Source of the DNA: Verrucomicrobiia bacterium
GTDB lineage: Bacteria > Verrucomicrobiota > Verrucomicrobiia > Verrucomicrobiales > Akkermansiaceae
Assembly: GCA_030432565.1 (NCBI GenBank)
Contig: JAUIGV010000015.1
Span: 62,001-126,000 of the forward strand
Length of the DNA: 64,000 nucleotides
Direction: 5' to 3'
The notes beneath the pieces were generated by a model, which was not told where the DNA came from, searched no databases, and saw only the letters and a list, made by a program, of their open reading frames with translations. Shown piece after piece: positions 43,983-53,398 of this stretch. The translations under genes and the position numbers were made by a program. Every line of letters starts with the position of its first letter. Positions within the stretch are counted from its first letter, which is position 1.

Positions 43983-45512
43983 ATGGCCGAAGCGACCACA
44001 CAGTCTGAGAACAACACGAACGGGATTAAAATTCCCGTCCTCCAGCGCGAGGAGTTGATTCTCAATAAACGTTCCTACCACTGGATCACCGAGCGGATCT
44101 GCGGCGTTGTCGAAGGCCGGCAGCCCTTCCTTTGGTGGATCCTTTTCATCCCCTCGGCCCTCATCGCCCTCGTCGGCGTTGTTGGAGGTTTGACTTATCT
44201 GGTTTCGACCGGTGTCGGAGTCTGGGGCAATACCAACCGCGTCATGTGGGGGTGGCCCATCGTGAACTTCGTTTTCTGGATTGGTATCGGACACGCCGGA
44301 ACGCTGATTTCCGCGATTCTCTTCCTAACCCGTCAAAATTGGAGAACTTCAATTAACCGGGCTGCCGAAGCCATGACCATTTTTGCGGTGATGTGTGCCG
44401 GTATCTTCCCGGCCTTCCACGTGGGACGTGTCTGGATGGCGTGGTTCCTCGCTCCTATCCCGAACTCCAACGCGATCTGGCAGAACTTCAAGTCACCACT
44501 CCTTTGGGACGTCTTCGCGGTCTCGACTTACTTCACAGTTTCCCTGATCTTCTGGTTCCTGGGGATGGTTCCCGATCTCGCAACCATTCGCGATCGTTGC
44601 AAGCCGGGCATCCGCAAGTTCATGTATGGAATCTTCTCGTTGGGTTGGCGTGGAGGTAATCGCCAGTGGAGCCACTACGAGATGGCTTACCTGCTCCTTG
44701 CTGCGCTCTCCACTCCGCTCGTTCTCTCGGTGCACTCGGTGGTTTCTTTTGACTTCGCAACTTCGGTTGTTCCCGGATGGCACACCACCATCTTCCCGCC
44801 TTACTTCGTGGCGGGTGCGATCTTCGGTGGATTCGCCATGGTGCTAACCATCATGATTCCCGCGCGGGCGCTTTACGGTCTGCATGACATGATCACGATG
44901 AAGCACATCGATAACATGGCCAAGATCATCCTCCTGACCGGAACGATTGTTGGTTATGCCTACTTGATGGAGCTTTTCATCGCCTTCTACTCGGGCGCCA
45001 AGTATGAGGGCGCCGCTTTCCTCTTCCGAATCGACGGACCCTACTGGTGGGCGTATTACTGCATGATGGGATTGAACGTTCTCTCCCCGCAGATCTTCTG
45101 GTTCAAGAAATGCCGCGAAAACCTATGGGTCGTGATGGCCGTTGCGATGTGTGTGAACATCGGAATGTGGTTCGAGCGCTTTGTGATTATTGTCACTACC
45201 CTGGCCCGGATGTGGCTGCCAGGTGACTGGAAAACATACAGCCCGAGCGGCGTCGATGTTCTCACCTTCGTGGGAACCATCGGCATGTTCCTCGCGCTCT
45301 TCCTTCTTTTCCTCCGCTTCCTCCCGTGCATCAACATTGCCGAGGTGAAGTGGACCTTAAAAGAAAGCGACGCTCACGATGAAGACAAGAAGGCTCATCC
45401 TGATGATGGCATCGAAGTGATTGAGGCCTACCAATACGAATTACACGAAAATCCCGAGGGCTCCGCTCGCGAGGCCGGGATCAAAATCGAAAAATCAACT
45501 GCCGAGAGCTAA
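43983..45512 (+). CDS. actC: Alternative complex III subunit ActC, NrfD/PsrC-like quinol-binding membrane protein
   Basis: 509 residues with about 10 membrane helices in the NrfD-like arrangement. The N-terminus [18 protein letters not shown] precedes the first helix, and typical segments are [33 protein letters not shown] and [10 protein letters not shown]. With ActF it forms the membrane core; the quinol site is thought to be in ActC near the 3Fe-4S cluster. The C-terminal 50 residues are polar and charged. Its stop overlaps the actD start by one base (TAATG). Confidence 0.94.
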   Translation: MAEATTQSENNTNGIKIPVLQREELILNKRSYHWITERICGVVEGRQPFLWWILFIPSALIALVGVVGGLTYLVSTGVGVWGNTNRVMWGWPIVNFVFWIGIGHAGTLISAILFLTRQNWRTSINRAAEAMTIFAVMCAGIFPAFHVGRVWMAWFLAPIPNSNAIWQNFKSPLLWDVFAVSTYFTVSLIFWFLGMVPDLATIRDRCKPGIRKFMYGIFSLGWRGGNRQWSHYEMAYLLLAALSTPLVLSVHSVVSFDFATSVVPGWHTTIFPPYFVAGAIFGGFAMVLTIMIPARALYGLHDMITMKHIDNMAKIILLTGTIVGYAYLMELFIAFYSGAKYEGAAFLFRIDGPYWWAYYCMMGLNVLSPQIFWFKKCRENLWVVMAVAMCVNIGMWFERFVIIVTTLARMWLPGDWKTYSPSGVDVLTFVGTIGMFLALFLLFLRFLPCINIAEVKWTLKESDAHDEDKKAHPDDGIEVIEAYQYELHENPEGSAREAGIKIEKSTAES

Positions 45513-46069
45513 TGAGCACGAAAGTCCGCAGAGTTTACGGCTACCTTGCCGAATTCAAAAATGCCTCGCAGCTTTACAAGGCTGCCGAGAAAGTCCGCGA
45601 TGCCGGATTCAAAAAGTGGGATTGCTACACGCCCTATCCGGTTCATGGATTGGATGATGCGATGGGAGTGAAGCGCTCGGTTCTTCCTTACTTCGTGTTT
45701 TTCGGAGGCCTGACCGGCTTTCTGACTGCCATCGCTTTGGCATACACCACCCAGGTGGGGCTCTATCCGACGGTGGTGCAGGGGAAACCCGCCAACATCT
45801 TCACCACGGCGGCCTTCTTCCCGGTGATGTTTGAGCTTACCATTCTCTTCTCCGGCTTCACTGTTCTCTTCGGGCTTCTCGCGCTGATGGGCTTGCCTCG
45901 CTGGAACCACCCGATCTTCGCAAGCAAACAATTTGCCCGTGTCACCGATGATAAATTCTTCATCGCGATCGAGGCCCGTGACGCCAAGTTTTCCGCCGAG
46001 AGCACCAAGGCTCTTCTTGCTGAAATCGGCGGCGATAACATCGAACTCGTGGAAGACGATTCCGAGTAA
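45512..46069 (+). CDS. actD: Alternative complex III subunit ActD (DUF3341)
   Basis: 185 residues. A ferredoxin-like cytoplasmic N-terminal region (VYGYLAEFKNASQLYKAAEKVRDAGFKKWDCYTPYPVHGLD) is typical of DUF3341. Two membrane helices (about 58-78 and 98-122) follow, then a C-terminal cytoplasmic tail that repeats the beta-alpha pattern. It is a structural ACIII subunit contacting ActC and ActF. Translation is coupled to actC by a one-base overlap, and actE begins 3 bases after its stop. Confidence 0.93.
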   Translation: MSTKVRRVYGYLAEFKNASQLYKAAEKVRDAGFKKWDCYTPYPVHGLDDAMGVKRSVLPYFVFFGGLTGFLTAIALAYTTQVGLYPTVVQGKPANIFTTAAFFPVMFELTILFSGFTVLFGLLALMGLPRWNHPIFASKQFARVTDDKFFIAIEARDAKFSAESTKALLAEIGGDNIELVEDDSE

Positions 46070-46072
46070 ACC

Positions 46073-46693
46073 ATGAAATACTTTTTCCTCTCTCTCATCG
46101 CTCTTTCGATCCTCGTGGTCGGGGTGTTCGGATTCCGTGGCGACAAATTCTCGCAGGCGCCCATCCAGGTTTTTCCTGACATGGATGATCAGGACAAGGT
46201 CAAAGCCCAGACTCCCGATTCCTTCTTTGCCGATGGCATGGGATCACGAAAGCCGGTCATGGGAACGATTCCTCGCAATGCGCAGGCCGGAGTTATGCCC
46301 GTTGAGTTTGGTGCCGGTCGTGCCGGATACTATTTTGATGGAAAAAAAGACGGCACTTTTGGAAACGGCCTTCCTGATGATCTGAAGATCGGGAGCGAGG
46401 CTGACATGACCGGCCTTTTGGGACGTGGAGAAGACATGTTCAACGTCCATTGTGCGATTTGCCACGGCAAGGCTGGTGACGGGAAGGGCGTGGTTGGCTA
46501 CCATCTTGGCAAGGTCGGCGTCACTGTCCCAAGTCTTTATGCTTTCCCGCAGGACAAGTTTCCTGATGGCTACATTTACGAGGTCATCTCAAACGGCAAA
46601 GGTCTCATGGGAGGGTACAAACATAATCTTCCTGTTCGCGACCGATGGGCCATCGTTTCCTACCTTCGCGCACTTCAGGCTTCCGCCAAATAA
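46073..46693 (+). CDS. actE: Alternative complex III subunit ActE, monoheme cytochrome c
   Basis: 206 residues. The N-terminus MKYFFLSLIALSILVVGVFG is a signal or anchor with no lipobox Cys, unlike some ActE proteins that are lipoproteins. The cytochrome c domain (about 115-200) has one heme motif CAICHGKAGDGKG near 125 and a Met candidate in SNGKGLMGGYKHNL. It carries electrons from the ActA hemes toward the terminal oxidase or soluble cytochrome c. Confidence 0.94.
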   Translation: MKYFFLSLIALSILVVGVFGFRGDKFSQAPIQVFPDMDDQDKVKAQTPDSFFADGMGSRKPVMGTIPRNAQAGVMPVEFGAGRAGYYFDGKKDGTFGNGLPDDLKIGSEADMTGLLGRGEDMFNVHCAICHGKAGDGKGVVGYHLGKVGVTVPSLYAFPQDKFPDGYIYEVISNGKGLMGGYKHNLPVRDRWAIVSYLRALQASAK

Positions 46694-46717
46694 CACTTTC
46701 ATCTGACTCAATACGAC

Positions 46718-48037
46718 ATGGCACATCAAGTGACATCAAAAGACATCCCGATCAACGGGGAGCATCTGGAGAAGGGCAAAATTGCAACGCTCCAGATGAT
46801 TTGCGGCGGTATCGGTGGCCTCGGTCTCATTGCGAGCATCATTTATCTGATCGTCGGGAGTGGGCAGGCCCACGGCAGCTATGCTTTCTCGTGGCTCTTC
46901 GCAGTCTTCTTCATCACGACCATCGTGCTCGGTGGTTGCTTTTGGACCTTCCTCCACAACCTCTCGAACTCGGGGTGGGGGACATCGGTTCGGCGTCTCA
47001 TGGAGAACCTGGGATTTGTTTTCCCATTCCTGGTCGTCTTCTTCATTCCGTTTCTTTTCCCCAACGTTCAGCAGTATCTTTACGAGTGGATGACCGCTTA
47101 TCGCGATGTTGTTGGAGATAGCGGAAATGCCAAGGAGGCACTCTTGCACGACTCCGACCCTCACAATCATCTTCTTGCCGCGAAGGTCTTCTATCTCGAG
47201 CCTCTCTTCTGGTATGGGCGTTTTGTGTTTTATTTTGCCGGTCTTGGGTTCTTCATCTTCCTGGTTCGCAAGTTTTCGATCGCGCAGGACACCGATGACA
47301 AGCCGGGCACCAAGAATCTCTTCGCCGCCCGCAAGCATTCTTCGTGGAGCATGATCATCTTCGGTGTCACCCTGACCTTCCTCGCACTCGATTTCGTGAT
47401 GGCTCTCGATTACTCATGGTTCTCGACGATGTTTGGGGTCTACGTCTTTGCCGGATCTGCTTTGAACTCGATGGCTGTTCTCATCCTGACCGGGATCTTC
47501 CTTCAGAAGATGGGTTACCTCAAAAATGTGGTCACGCAGGAGCATTACCACATCATGGGTAAGCTTTGCTTCGCCTTCACCGTCTTCTGGGCCTACGTTT
47601 CCTTCTCCCAGTTCTTCCTGATCTGGTATGCCAACATCACCGAGGAGACCCGTTACTTCCTCCTGCGGAACACCGAGAACTGGAACATTCTTAGCCTGAT
47701 GCTTGTCTTCATGCACTTCGGGCTCCCATTCCTGGCGCTCCTCCGGTCGGACGTGAAAAAAAGCGCGAAGTTCATGACGATCTTCTGTTTCTACATCCTC
47801 TTCATGCACGTTCTGGATGTCTATCACATGATCATTCCCGAGCGTGGGCCATCTGTCGGGCTTGTCATTGATCACCATCCGCAGCTCTGGATTTCCGGTT
47901 CATGGCTGGGTGATATCCTTGCGCTTGTTATCGCTGTCTGTGCCTTCCTGTTCCTCTATCTCCGGAATCTGACTTCGGCAGCTCTTTACCCTCACCGCGA
48001 CCCTCGCATTCTCGAGTCCGCAAATCTTCACAACTAA
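46718..48037 (+). CDS. actF: Alternative complex III subunit ActF
   Basis: 439 residues and about 10 membrane helices, homologous to ActC but lacking a functional quinol site in known complexes. Helices such as GGLGLIASIIYLIVGSGQ, FPFLVVFFIPFL and FYLEPLFWYGRFVFYFAGL are typical, and the C-terminus (YPHRDPRILES) is a short polar tail. It completes the membrane part of ACIII; proton-path roles have been proposed. It follows actE by 24 bases. Confidence 0.94.
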   Translation: MAHQVTSKDIPINGEHLEKGKIATLQMICGGIGGLGLIASIIYLIVGSGQAHGSYAFSWLFAVFFITTIVLGGCFWTFLHNLSNSGWGTSVRRLMENLGFVFPFLVVFFIPFLFPNVQQYLYEWMTAYRDVVGDSGNAKEALLHDSDPHNHLLAAKVFYLEPLFWYGRFVFYFAGLGFFIFLVRKFSIAQDTDDKPGTKNLFAARKHSSWSMIIFGVTLTFLALDFVMALDYSWFSTMFGVYVFAGSALNSMAVLILTGIFLQKMGYLKNVVTQEHYHIMGKLCFAFTVFWAYVSFSQFFLIWYANITEETRYFLLRNTENWNILSLMLVFMHFGLPFLALLRSDVKKSAKFMTIFCFYILFMHVLDVYHMIIPERGPSVGLVIDHHPQLWISGSWLGDILALVIAVCAFLFLYLRNLTSAALYPHRDPRILESANLHN

Positions 48038-48042
48038 AGGTC

Positions 48043-48372
48043 ATGGATCACACCCGCGACAATCCTCTCAAACGCTTCACTGCCTTCTGGATCGCCATCT
48101 TGCTGGTGACCTCTTTCGGCATTGCTCTCATCATCACCCAGCCATTTGCGCCGGATAAAACCGACAAAGCTTATGAGATGATGGGCGAGGGACGTCTTGA
48201 AATTAAGGAGGAAATCGACCGCGTCCAGGACGATGCCCTCAACGAGGCCGCTCTTGCCGAGGCTCTCCAGGCGCAAATAAAGTCCTTCGGTCAGAATAAG
48301 GAGAGCAAAGGTAGCATGCCTGTTCCAGGTGCTGCACCTGCTCCGGCACCCGCCGAAAAACCCGCTGAATAA
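48043..48372 (+). CDS. Small single-pass membrane protein in the ACIII-oxidase operon
   Basis: 109 residues, starting 5 bases after actF. One membrane helix (about 14-34; FWIAILLVTSFGIALII), a central charged helix (45-85) and an Ala/Pro-rich tail (PVPGAAPAPAPAEKPAE). I do not recognise a family. Its place between actF and the CcoN-like gene makes it a candidate extra subunit or assembly factor of the ACIII-oxidase assembly. Confidence 0.72.
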   Translation: MDHTRDNPLKRFTAFWIAILLVTSFGIALIITQPFAPDKTDKAYEMMGEGRLEIKEEIDRVQDDALNEAALAEALQAQIKSFGQNKESKGSMPVPGAAPAPAPAEKPAE

Positions 48373-48403
48373 AAATTTCCCAGGCTCAAACCCGCAAATT
48401 TCC

Positions 48404-49891
48404 ATGTCTGAGACCAACTCCACCGCAGATTCCAGGGACGTCGTTTTACGCTCGTCGATCGACCGCTCTCTTCGTCATCCCGTGATGTTCTTCTTCACGA
48501 GTGGTGCCGTCTGGCTTGCGCTTGCCATCGTCCTCGGACTGGTGGCTTCCGCCAAAAAGCACAGTCCGGAATTCCTCACCTGCTTTTCCTGGCTGGATGC
48601 AGGCAAGGTGGATGCTGCTCACATGAGCGCGATGATTTATGGATGGGGGCTTCAAGCCGCTTTCGGAATCATCATTTGGCTGATGGCCCGACTTTCCCGC
48701 AAGGAGTGCACCGCCGCCGGCGTCATCCTCTGGGCGGGACATGCCTGGAATGCTGCCGTCTTCTACGGCGTTGTTCGTATTATGATGGGCGAGGGCTCGG
48801 GCGTGACTTACATGGAGTTTCCCAGCGAGGTGTGGCCTGTATTGTTGCTTTGCTACAGCGTCATCACAATTTGGTCATTGATTCAGTTTCAGGTCCGTGA
48901 CGCGGGTCACGTTTATGTGAGCCAGTGGTATCTCCTGGCCGGCCTTCTCTGGTTTCCCTGGATTGCGGTGACGGCCTGGGTCTTTGTTTTCCTCATGGAT
49001 GGTCATCCTTTGATGGTGACCGGTGTGGCAGCTTGGTTCAAAGGAACCCTTTTCTCTCTCTTCTTCCTCCCGGTTGCCCTTGCCAGTTCATACTATCTTG
49101 CCCCAAAGGTGACCGGTCGTCCGGTCTACAGTTACAATATTGCTCTCTTCGGTTTCTGGTCATTGGCAGTCTTCGGACCATGGGCGGGGATGCAGAAGCT
49201 TGTTGGTGCTCCGGTTCCCCAGTTTCTTCCTTATGCGGGAGCGGCATCAATGATTCTTATTCTCATTCCGGCCATTGCAGTTGGTTACAACATTATTAGA
49301 ACGGTAATCGGGAACAGCGAGGTCGTTGCGGAGAGTCCCTCTCTTCGGTTCACCGCTGCTGGCATCGTCCTCTTTATCGTCTTCGGTGTTTTATCCGTTC
49401 TTCTTCACACCGTTCCGGCCATGAAGTTGACCCAATTCAGCTACACTGGATATGGGTTTGATATTCTCGGACTCTACGGCGTATTCTCACTCTGCTCGTT
49501 CGGAGCAATTTACTTTATCGTTCCCAGGATCACTCGGCGCGAGTGGCTTTCCCGTCGCTTCATCAAGTGGCACTTCTATTGTTCACTTTATGGTGTCTCC
49601 TCCATCGTTCTCTGTGCTGTCATTGGGGGATTGACCCAGGGCCAGGGAATCGAGGATCTCAGCCAGCCTTTCGGCACCATGGCCGAACGAGCCAGCCAGG
49701 TCGGTTGGGGTGTCACCCTCGCTTGGGCTTTTCTTCTGATTGCCAATCTTTTCTTCTGCCTCCACTTGCTCCTGATGTGGGCTCGTCTTGGCCGTCGCTC
49801 TTCACACCCGACTCTTCTCAAGGCACATCACCCGGAAAGTCCGCACGGACCGGAGGGTGAGGTCGATAATTACAGCTCCGCCTCTGCCTAA
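48404..49891 (+). CDS. CcoN-like (cbb3 oxidase subunit I) protein lacking catalytic metal ligands
   Basis: 495 residues from the ATG at 48404, with about 12 membrane helices. The overall alignment to CcoN is clear (YLAPKVTGRPVYSYNIALFGFWSL matches the family block, and GAIYFIVPRITRR follows). The ligands are not there: the WYGHN His of CuB is WFKG (Lys213), the HH pair is MQ (263-264), and the HVH of the two hemes is FDI (352-354). Only His73 in AAHMSAMIYGW, equivalent to one low-spin heme ligand, survives. It therefore cannot reduce O2 and probably cannot hold the normal hemes. With the CcoO-like and cytochrome c genes behind it, it may anchor an electron-transfer module between ACIII and the aa3 oxidase. 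That role is inference. Confidence 0.87.
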   Translation: MSETNSTADSRDVVLRSSIDRSLRHPVMFFFTSGAVWLALAIVLGLVASAKKHSPEFLTCFSWLDAGKVDAAHMSAMIYGWGLQAAFGIIIWLMARLSRKECTAAGVILWAGHAWNAAVFYGVVRIMMGEGSGVTYMEFPSEVWPVLLLCYSVITIWSLIQFQVRDAGHVYVSQWYLLAGLLWFPWIAVTAWVFVFLMDGHPLMVTGVAAWFKGTLFSLFFLPVALASSYYLAPKVTGRPVYSYNIALFGFWSLAVFGPWAGMQKLVGAPVPQFLPYAGAASMILILIPAIAVGYNIIRTVIGNSEVVAESPSLRFTAAGIVLFIVFGVLSVLLHTVPAMKLTQFSYTGYGFDILGLYGVFSLCSFGAIYFIVPRITRREWLSRRFIKWHFYCSLYGVSSIVLCAVIGGLTQGQGIEDLSQPFGTMAERASQVGWGVTLAWAFLLIANLFFCLHLLLMWARLGRRSSHPTLLKAHHPESPHGPEGEVDNYSSASA

Positions 49892-49911
49892 AATTTCAGT
49901 TCTCCATAACC

Positions 49912-50670
49912 ATGACTTTCAAAGCATTCATTATCGGTCTCCTAGGAACCTTCGGTATTCCCTGGTTGCTCCTGGTGGTGATTCCGTATTCAACCATGCG
50001 GAGTCTTGAGCCTGTCGAGTATGGTCAAAACTCCGAGCTCGCCGGTGCATTTGTGCCCAAGCGCGATGGTCGGATCAAGGAGGGCTCGAAGATCTTCGGT
50101 CAGGAGGGGTGTGCCCTCTGCCACACCCAGGTGATTCGTCCCACCTATGCCGGCAATGACGTTCACCGGGGTGAGTGGGCCGGTCTTCGGAAGAGCAGTA
50201 GTGTCGACGAGGACACCCGTCGTGAGACCATCGTCCAGGATTACCAACAGGAAGATGTGGCTCACATTGGCCAGACCCGCGTTGGACCTGATCTTTCGAA
50301 TTTCGGGCGCCGTGTAGAGCATTACCTCAGGGTGAATAAAAGCACCCGCACTCCCGAGCAATGGACACTGATGCACCTCTACAATCCCAAGGGTGTTCCT
50401 CGTTATGAGGTCCCCGAGACCGATGAGCAAATTGTCACCGCCTGGAAGTCGGCCTGCCCGCCAAAGTCCGGACTTTTTGATAAGGTCGAGGTGCACGGAG
50501 CAGGACATGGCACCTTGCCAGTCGATATTGAAGAGGGGATGGGGATCAAGCCCACTGATCGTGCCCGCGCTCTTGCCAGCTACCTTGTTTCCCTCAAGAA
50601 AGACACTCTCGGGAACCCGCTTCCCGAAGCTCTTAATTACAATCCAAAGGCCCCTCAACCCGAAGAATAG
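49912..50670 (+). CDS. CcoO-like membrane-anchored monoheme cytochrome c
   Basis: 252 residues. One N-terminal membrane helix (about 5-25) precedes a periplasmic domain of the CcoO type with GCALCHTQVIRPTYAG, the single heme motif near 66, and the later RVGPDLSNFGRR (GPDL block of CcoO). CcoO relays electrons to CcoN in cbb3 oxidases. Here its CcoN partner lacks the active site, so it more likely passes electrons along to another cytochrome or to the aa3 CuA. It lies 20 bases after the CcoN-like gene, and the next gene begins 2 bases after its stop. Confidence 0.87.
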   Translation: MTFKAFIIGLLGTFGIPWLLLVVIPYSTMRSLEPVEYGQNSELAGAFVPKRDGRIKEGSKIFGQEGCALCHTQVIRPTYAGNDVHRGEWAGLRKSSSVDEDTRRETIVQDYQQEDVAHIGQTRVGPDLSNFGRRVEHYLRVNKSTRTPEQWTLMHLYNPKGVPRYEVPETDEQIVTAWKSACPPKSGLFDKVEVHGAGHGTLPVDIEEGMGIKPTDRARALASYLVSLKKDTLGNPLPEALNYNPKAPQPEE

Positions 50671-50672
50671 TC

Positions 50673-51443
50673 ATGTCTGATTCATCATCATCAAGTGATC
50701 TCCGTCCGGATTTGGACGAATCGATCAACGTTCAGGATGCACACGGCGCTCTCAAGGGCGATCCGGCCGCGGGTCGTGAGAAAACCGTTCGTGAGAACGG
50801 CATGGAGGCTGTCTCCCTCTGGCTTGTTTTGATCTCTGCGATTGTGGTTCTCGCAGCCGGCGCGGTGATGGGTCAGGGAGGTTCGTTCTTCGGATATGGT
50901 GAGTTGATCATAGACGGGTACATGCGGGAGCCTTCTCCGGTTCCACAGGAGGAGCCCAAGGTGCCTATTGCGGCGCTCGCCTTGTTTCAGAAGGAAGGTA
51001 AGAAGGTTTATGGCACCTGTGTGGCTTGTCACCAGGACAGCGGCCTTGGCCAAACCGGTCAGTTTCCGCCTCTTGCCGGATCAGAGTGGGTTCTCGGGAG
51101 TACCGAGGCGCTCTCACTGATCATCCACAATGGAGTTGCGGGTCCGATTGAGGTTGCCGGGACGCAATACAACGGCAACATGAGTGCCTTCGGAGCGAAC
51201 TTGAACGCCAAGGAACTCGCAGCTCTCATGACCTATATCAGGACTTCCTGGGGGAATGATGCCAGCATCGTCTCACCTTCCATGGCCGCCAACGCCCTTG
51301 AGATTTCCAAGAAGCGCGGTGGTGCCCAAACAAGTGCCGAAGAGTTGAAAAAATCACATGACAAGATGCTTCCCGGTGACATCTTGGCGCCGGACACCTT
51401 GTTGGATCCGGAAACTTGGGAGCCTGTCGCGCCCGAGGAGTAA
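50673..51443 (+). CDS. Membrane-anchored monoheme cytochrome c (CcoP-like position)
   Basis: 256 residues: a soluble N-terminal region (1-45), one membrane helix (about 47-67; SLWLVLISAIVVLAAGAVMG), a linker, and a class I-type cytochrome c domain (about 105-200) with CVACHQDSGLGQ and a probable Met ligand in NGNMSAFG. A polar C-terminal extension follows (200-256). It occupies the place of CcoP after ccoN and ccoO but has only one heme motif, against two in classical CcoP. The aa3 CoxB here has no fused cytochrome c domain, so this protein is a good candidate electron donor to CuA. Confidence 0.85.
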   Translation: MSDSSSSSDLRPDLDESINVQDAHGALKGDPAAGREKTVRENGMEAVSLWLVLISAIVVLAAGAVMGQGGSFFGYGELIIDGYMREPSPVPQEEPKVPIAALALFQKEGKKVYGTCVACHQDSGLGQTGQFPPLAGSEWVLGSTEALSLIIHNGVAGPIEVAGTQYNGNMSAFGANLNAKELAALMTYIRTSWGNDASIVSPSMAANALEISKKRGGAQTSAEELKKSHDKMLPGDILAPDTLLDPETWEPVAPEE

Positions 51444-51470
51444 CTTTTAACACCGACCATAGATATTAGC

Positions 51471-53360
51471 ATGAGTACGGACGCCCACGATCATCACGAC
51501 GACCACCATCACGTTCTTCCCTGGTGGAAGAAATACTTCTTTTCAACCGATCACAAGACCATCGGAATTCAGTATGGCCTCGCTGCTGGTGCCTTTCTGC
51601 TTTTCGGATTCTTTTTGATGATCGTGATGCGCTGGAGCATCGCATATCCCCATGAGCCGCTTCCCGGCTATATGAGCTGGATGTTCACTGATGGCTGGAA
51701 GGCCCGCTGGTTGGACGACGGAAAAGTGACTGGTGAAACCTACAATATGTTCGGTGCGATGCATGGAACCATCATGGTTTTCCTTGGAGTTGTGCCCCTC
51801 GGTTTTGCCGCTTTCGGCAACTACGTCACACCGCTCCAGATTGGTGCTCCCGATATGGCTTTTCCGAAGCTGAACATGGCGAGTTTCTGGGTTTACCTCG
51901 CTGGTGGTCTCGTGATGTGCGCCAGTTTCTTTATGGAATCCGGAGCGGCCAAGTCAGGCTGGACCAACTACTCTCCCTTGGCGGGGTATGCCGACAAGCA
52001 GATCGTGAATCAGTTTCTGGCGGGCCAGACCCAATGGCTGATCGGCTTGGTCCTCCTAATCACCTCATCCCTCCTTGGTTCGGTGAACTTTATCACCACC
52101 ATTATCCAGCTCCGTGCCAAAGGTCTGACCTGGATGCGCCTTCCATTTTTTGTTTGGGCGATGCTCGTGACCGGTTTTCTCCTCTTGCTGGCATTCCCGC
52201 CTCTTGAAGCTGCTGGCATCATGCAGCTGATGGACCGCGTGACAGGTTCCAGTTTCTTCATGCCCTCCGGCCTTTACTCGGCCTCAAGCGGAGCGGCCAT
52301 GGATCTTTCCGGTTCCGGAAGTCCTCTTCTTTTCCAGCACCTTTTCTGGTTCCTGGGTCACCCTGAGGTCTACGTTCTTCTTCTTCCTGCCATCGCTTGT
52401 GTTGCCGAGATTATACCCTGCAACACCCGCAAGCCTCTTTGGGGATACAAGCCCATGGTTTGGGCGGTCATTGTTCTCGGTTTCCTTTCCTTCATCGTTT
52501 GGGCCCACCACATGTATCTCACCGGGATGGGGCCTGTGATCTCCACGTTTTTCCAGACCACGACGGTTTTGATCTCCGTTCCTTCGGTGATCCTGCTGAC
52601 GTCGATGATCATTTCACTCTGGGGTGGTTCGATTCGCTTCACCATGCCCATGATTTGGGCGGCAGCGTTCCTGCCGATGTTTGGAATCGGTGGTCTCACC
52701 GGCCTGCCCTTGGCCTTCAACCTTGCCGACCTCCACCTCCACGACACCTACTATGTGATTGGTCACTTCCACTACGTGGTCGCTCCTGGAATTCTCTTCG
52801 GCCTCTTTGCCGGTGTTTATCATTGGTATCCCAAGATGACCGGTCGCTTCATGGATAACTTCCTGGGCCACCTTCACTTCTGGCCGTCCTTGGTCTGCAT
52901 GAACCTTCTCTTTTTCCCGATGCTCACGCAGGGAATGGCAGGTTTCCACCGTCGTTGGTACAACGGAGGCGAGGGCTACATCGAGAAGGGTGCCGAGGGC
53001 GTGAATGTCTTTGGTCTTACCGTGGCCGAGAAGATTTCGCTCAACGAGATCATGACCGGAGCGGCGATTGCTCTTGCGATTTTCCAGCTGCCTTTCCTCG
53101 TTAATATGTTCATCAGTTACTTTTGGGGTAAGAAGGTGACCAGCGACAACCCATGGGATGCGACCACGCTCGAGTGGGCCACTCCGACTCCTCCGGGACA
53201 CGGAAACTTTACCTTCGAGCCTGCAATCTATCGTGGACCCTACGAATACAGCCGTCCGGACCACGACTCTGATTTCTTCCCCCAGTGGGAGGAGCCCAAG
53301 CGCGATGCTCCGGCTGAGACGCCCGAGGTGAAACCTGAAAAGGAAACGACCGAGGCCTAG
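51471..53360 (+). CDS. coxA: aa3-type cytochrome c oxidase subunit I
   Basis: 629 residues, about 12-14 membrane helices. All heme-copper ligands are present: the His of MHGTIMVF near 97 (low-spin heme), the CuB set with the cross-linked His-Tyr in GHPEVY near 298, HH in WAHHMY near 346, and HFH in IGHFHYV near 432. The protein starts with a His/Asp-rich cytoplasmic tail (HDHHDDHHHV), a possible metal-binding strip. It reduces O2 to water and pumps protons. The long C-terminal tail (after about 560) is polar and acidic. The subunit I gene precedes III, IV and II in this operon. Confidence 0.96.
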   Translation: MSTDAHDHHDDHHHVLPWWKKYFFSTDHKTIGIQYGLAAGAFLLFGFFLMIVMRWSIAYPHEPLPGYMSWMFTDGWKARWLDDGKVTGETYNMFGAMHGTIMVFLGVVPLGFAAFGNYVTPLQIGAPDMAFPKLNMASFWVYLAGGLVMCASFFMESGAAKSGWTNYSPLAGYADKQIVNQFLAGQTQWLIGLVLLITSSLLGSVNFITTIIQLRAKGLTWMRLPFFVWAMLVTGFLLLLAFPPLEAAGIMQLMDRVTGSSFFMPSGLYSASSGAAMDLSGSGSPLLFQHLFWFLGHPEVYVLLLPAIACVAEIIPCNTRKPLWGYKPMVWAVIVLGFLSFIVWAHHMYLTGMGPVISTFFQTTTVLISVPSVILLTSMIISLWGGSIRFTMPMIWAAAFLPMFGIGGLTGLPLAFNLADLHLHDTYYVIGHFHYVVAPGILFGLFAGVYHWYPKMTGRFMDNFLGHLHFWPSLVCMNLLFFPMLTQGMAGFHRRWYNGGEGYIEKGAEGVNVFGLTVAEKISLNEIMTGAAIALAIFQLPFLVNMFISYFWGKKVTSDNPWDATTLEWATPTPPGHGNFTFEPAIYRGPYEYSRPDHDSDFFPQWEEPKRDAPAETPEVKPEKETTEA

Positions 53361-53398
53361 TGCCGACATTTCTCCACTGACCAACTTTTTCTCGATCC

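Noticed and set aside
48404-49891. Functional cbb3 oxidase
   Set aside because: Overall similarity suggests CcoN, but five of the six metal-ligand His residues are missing, so oxidase activity is not possible.
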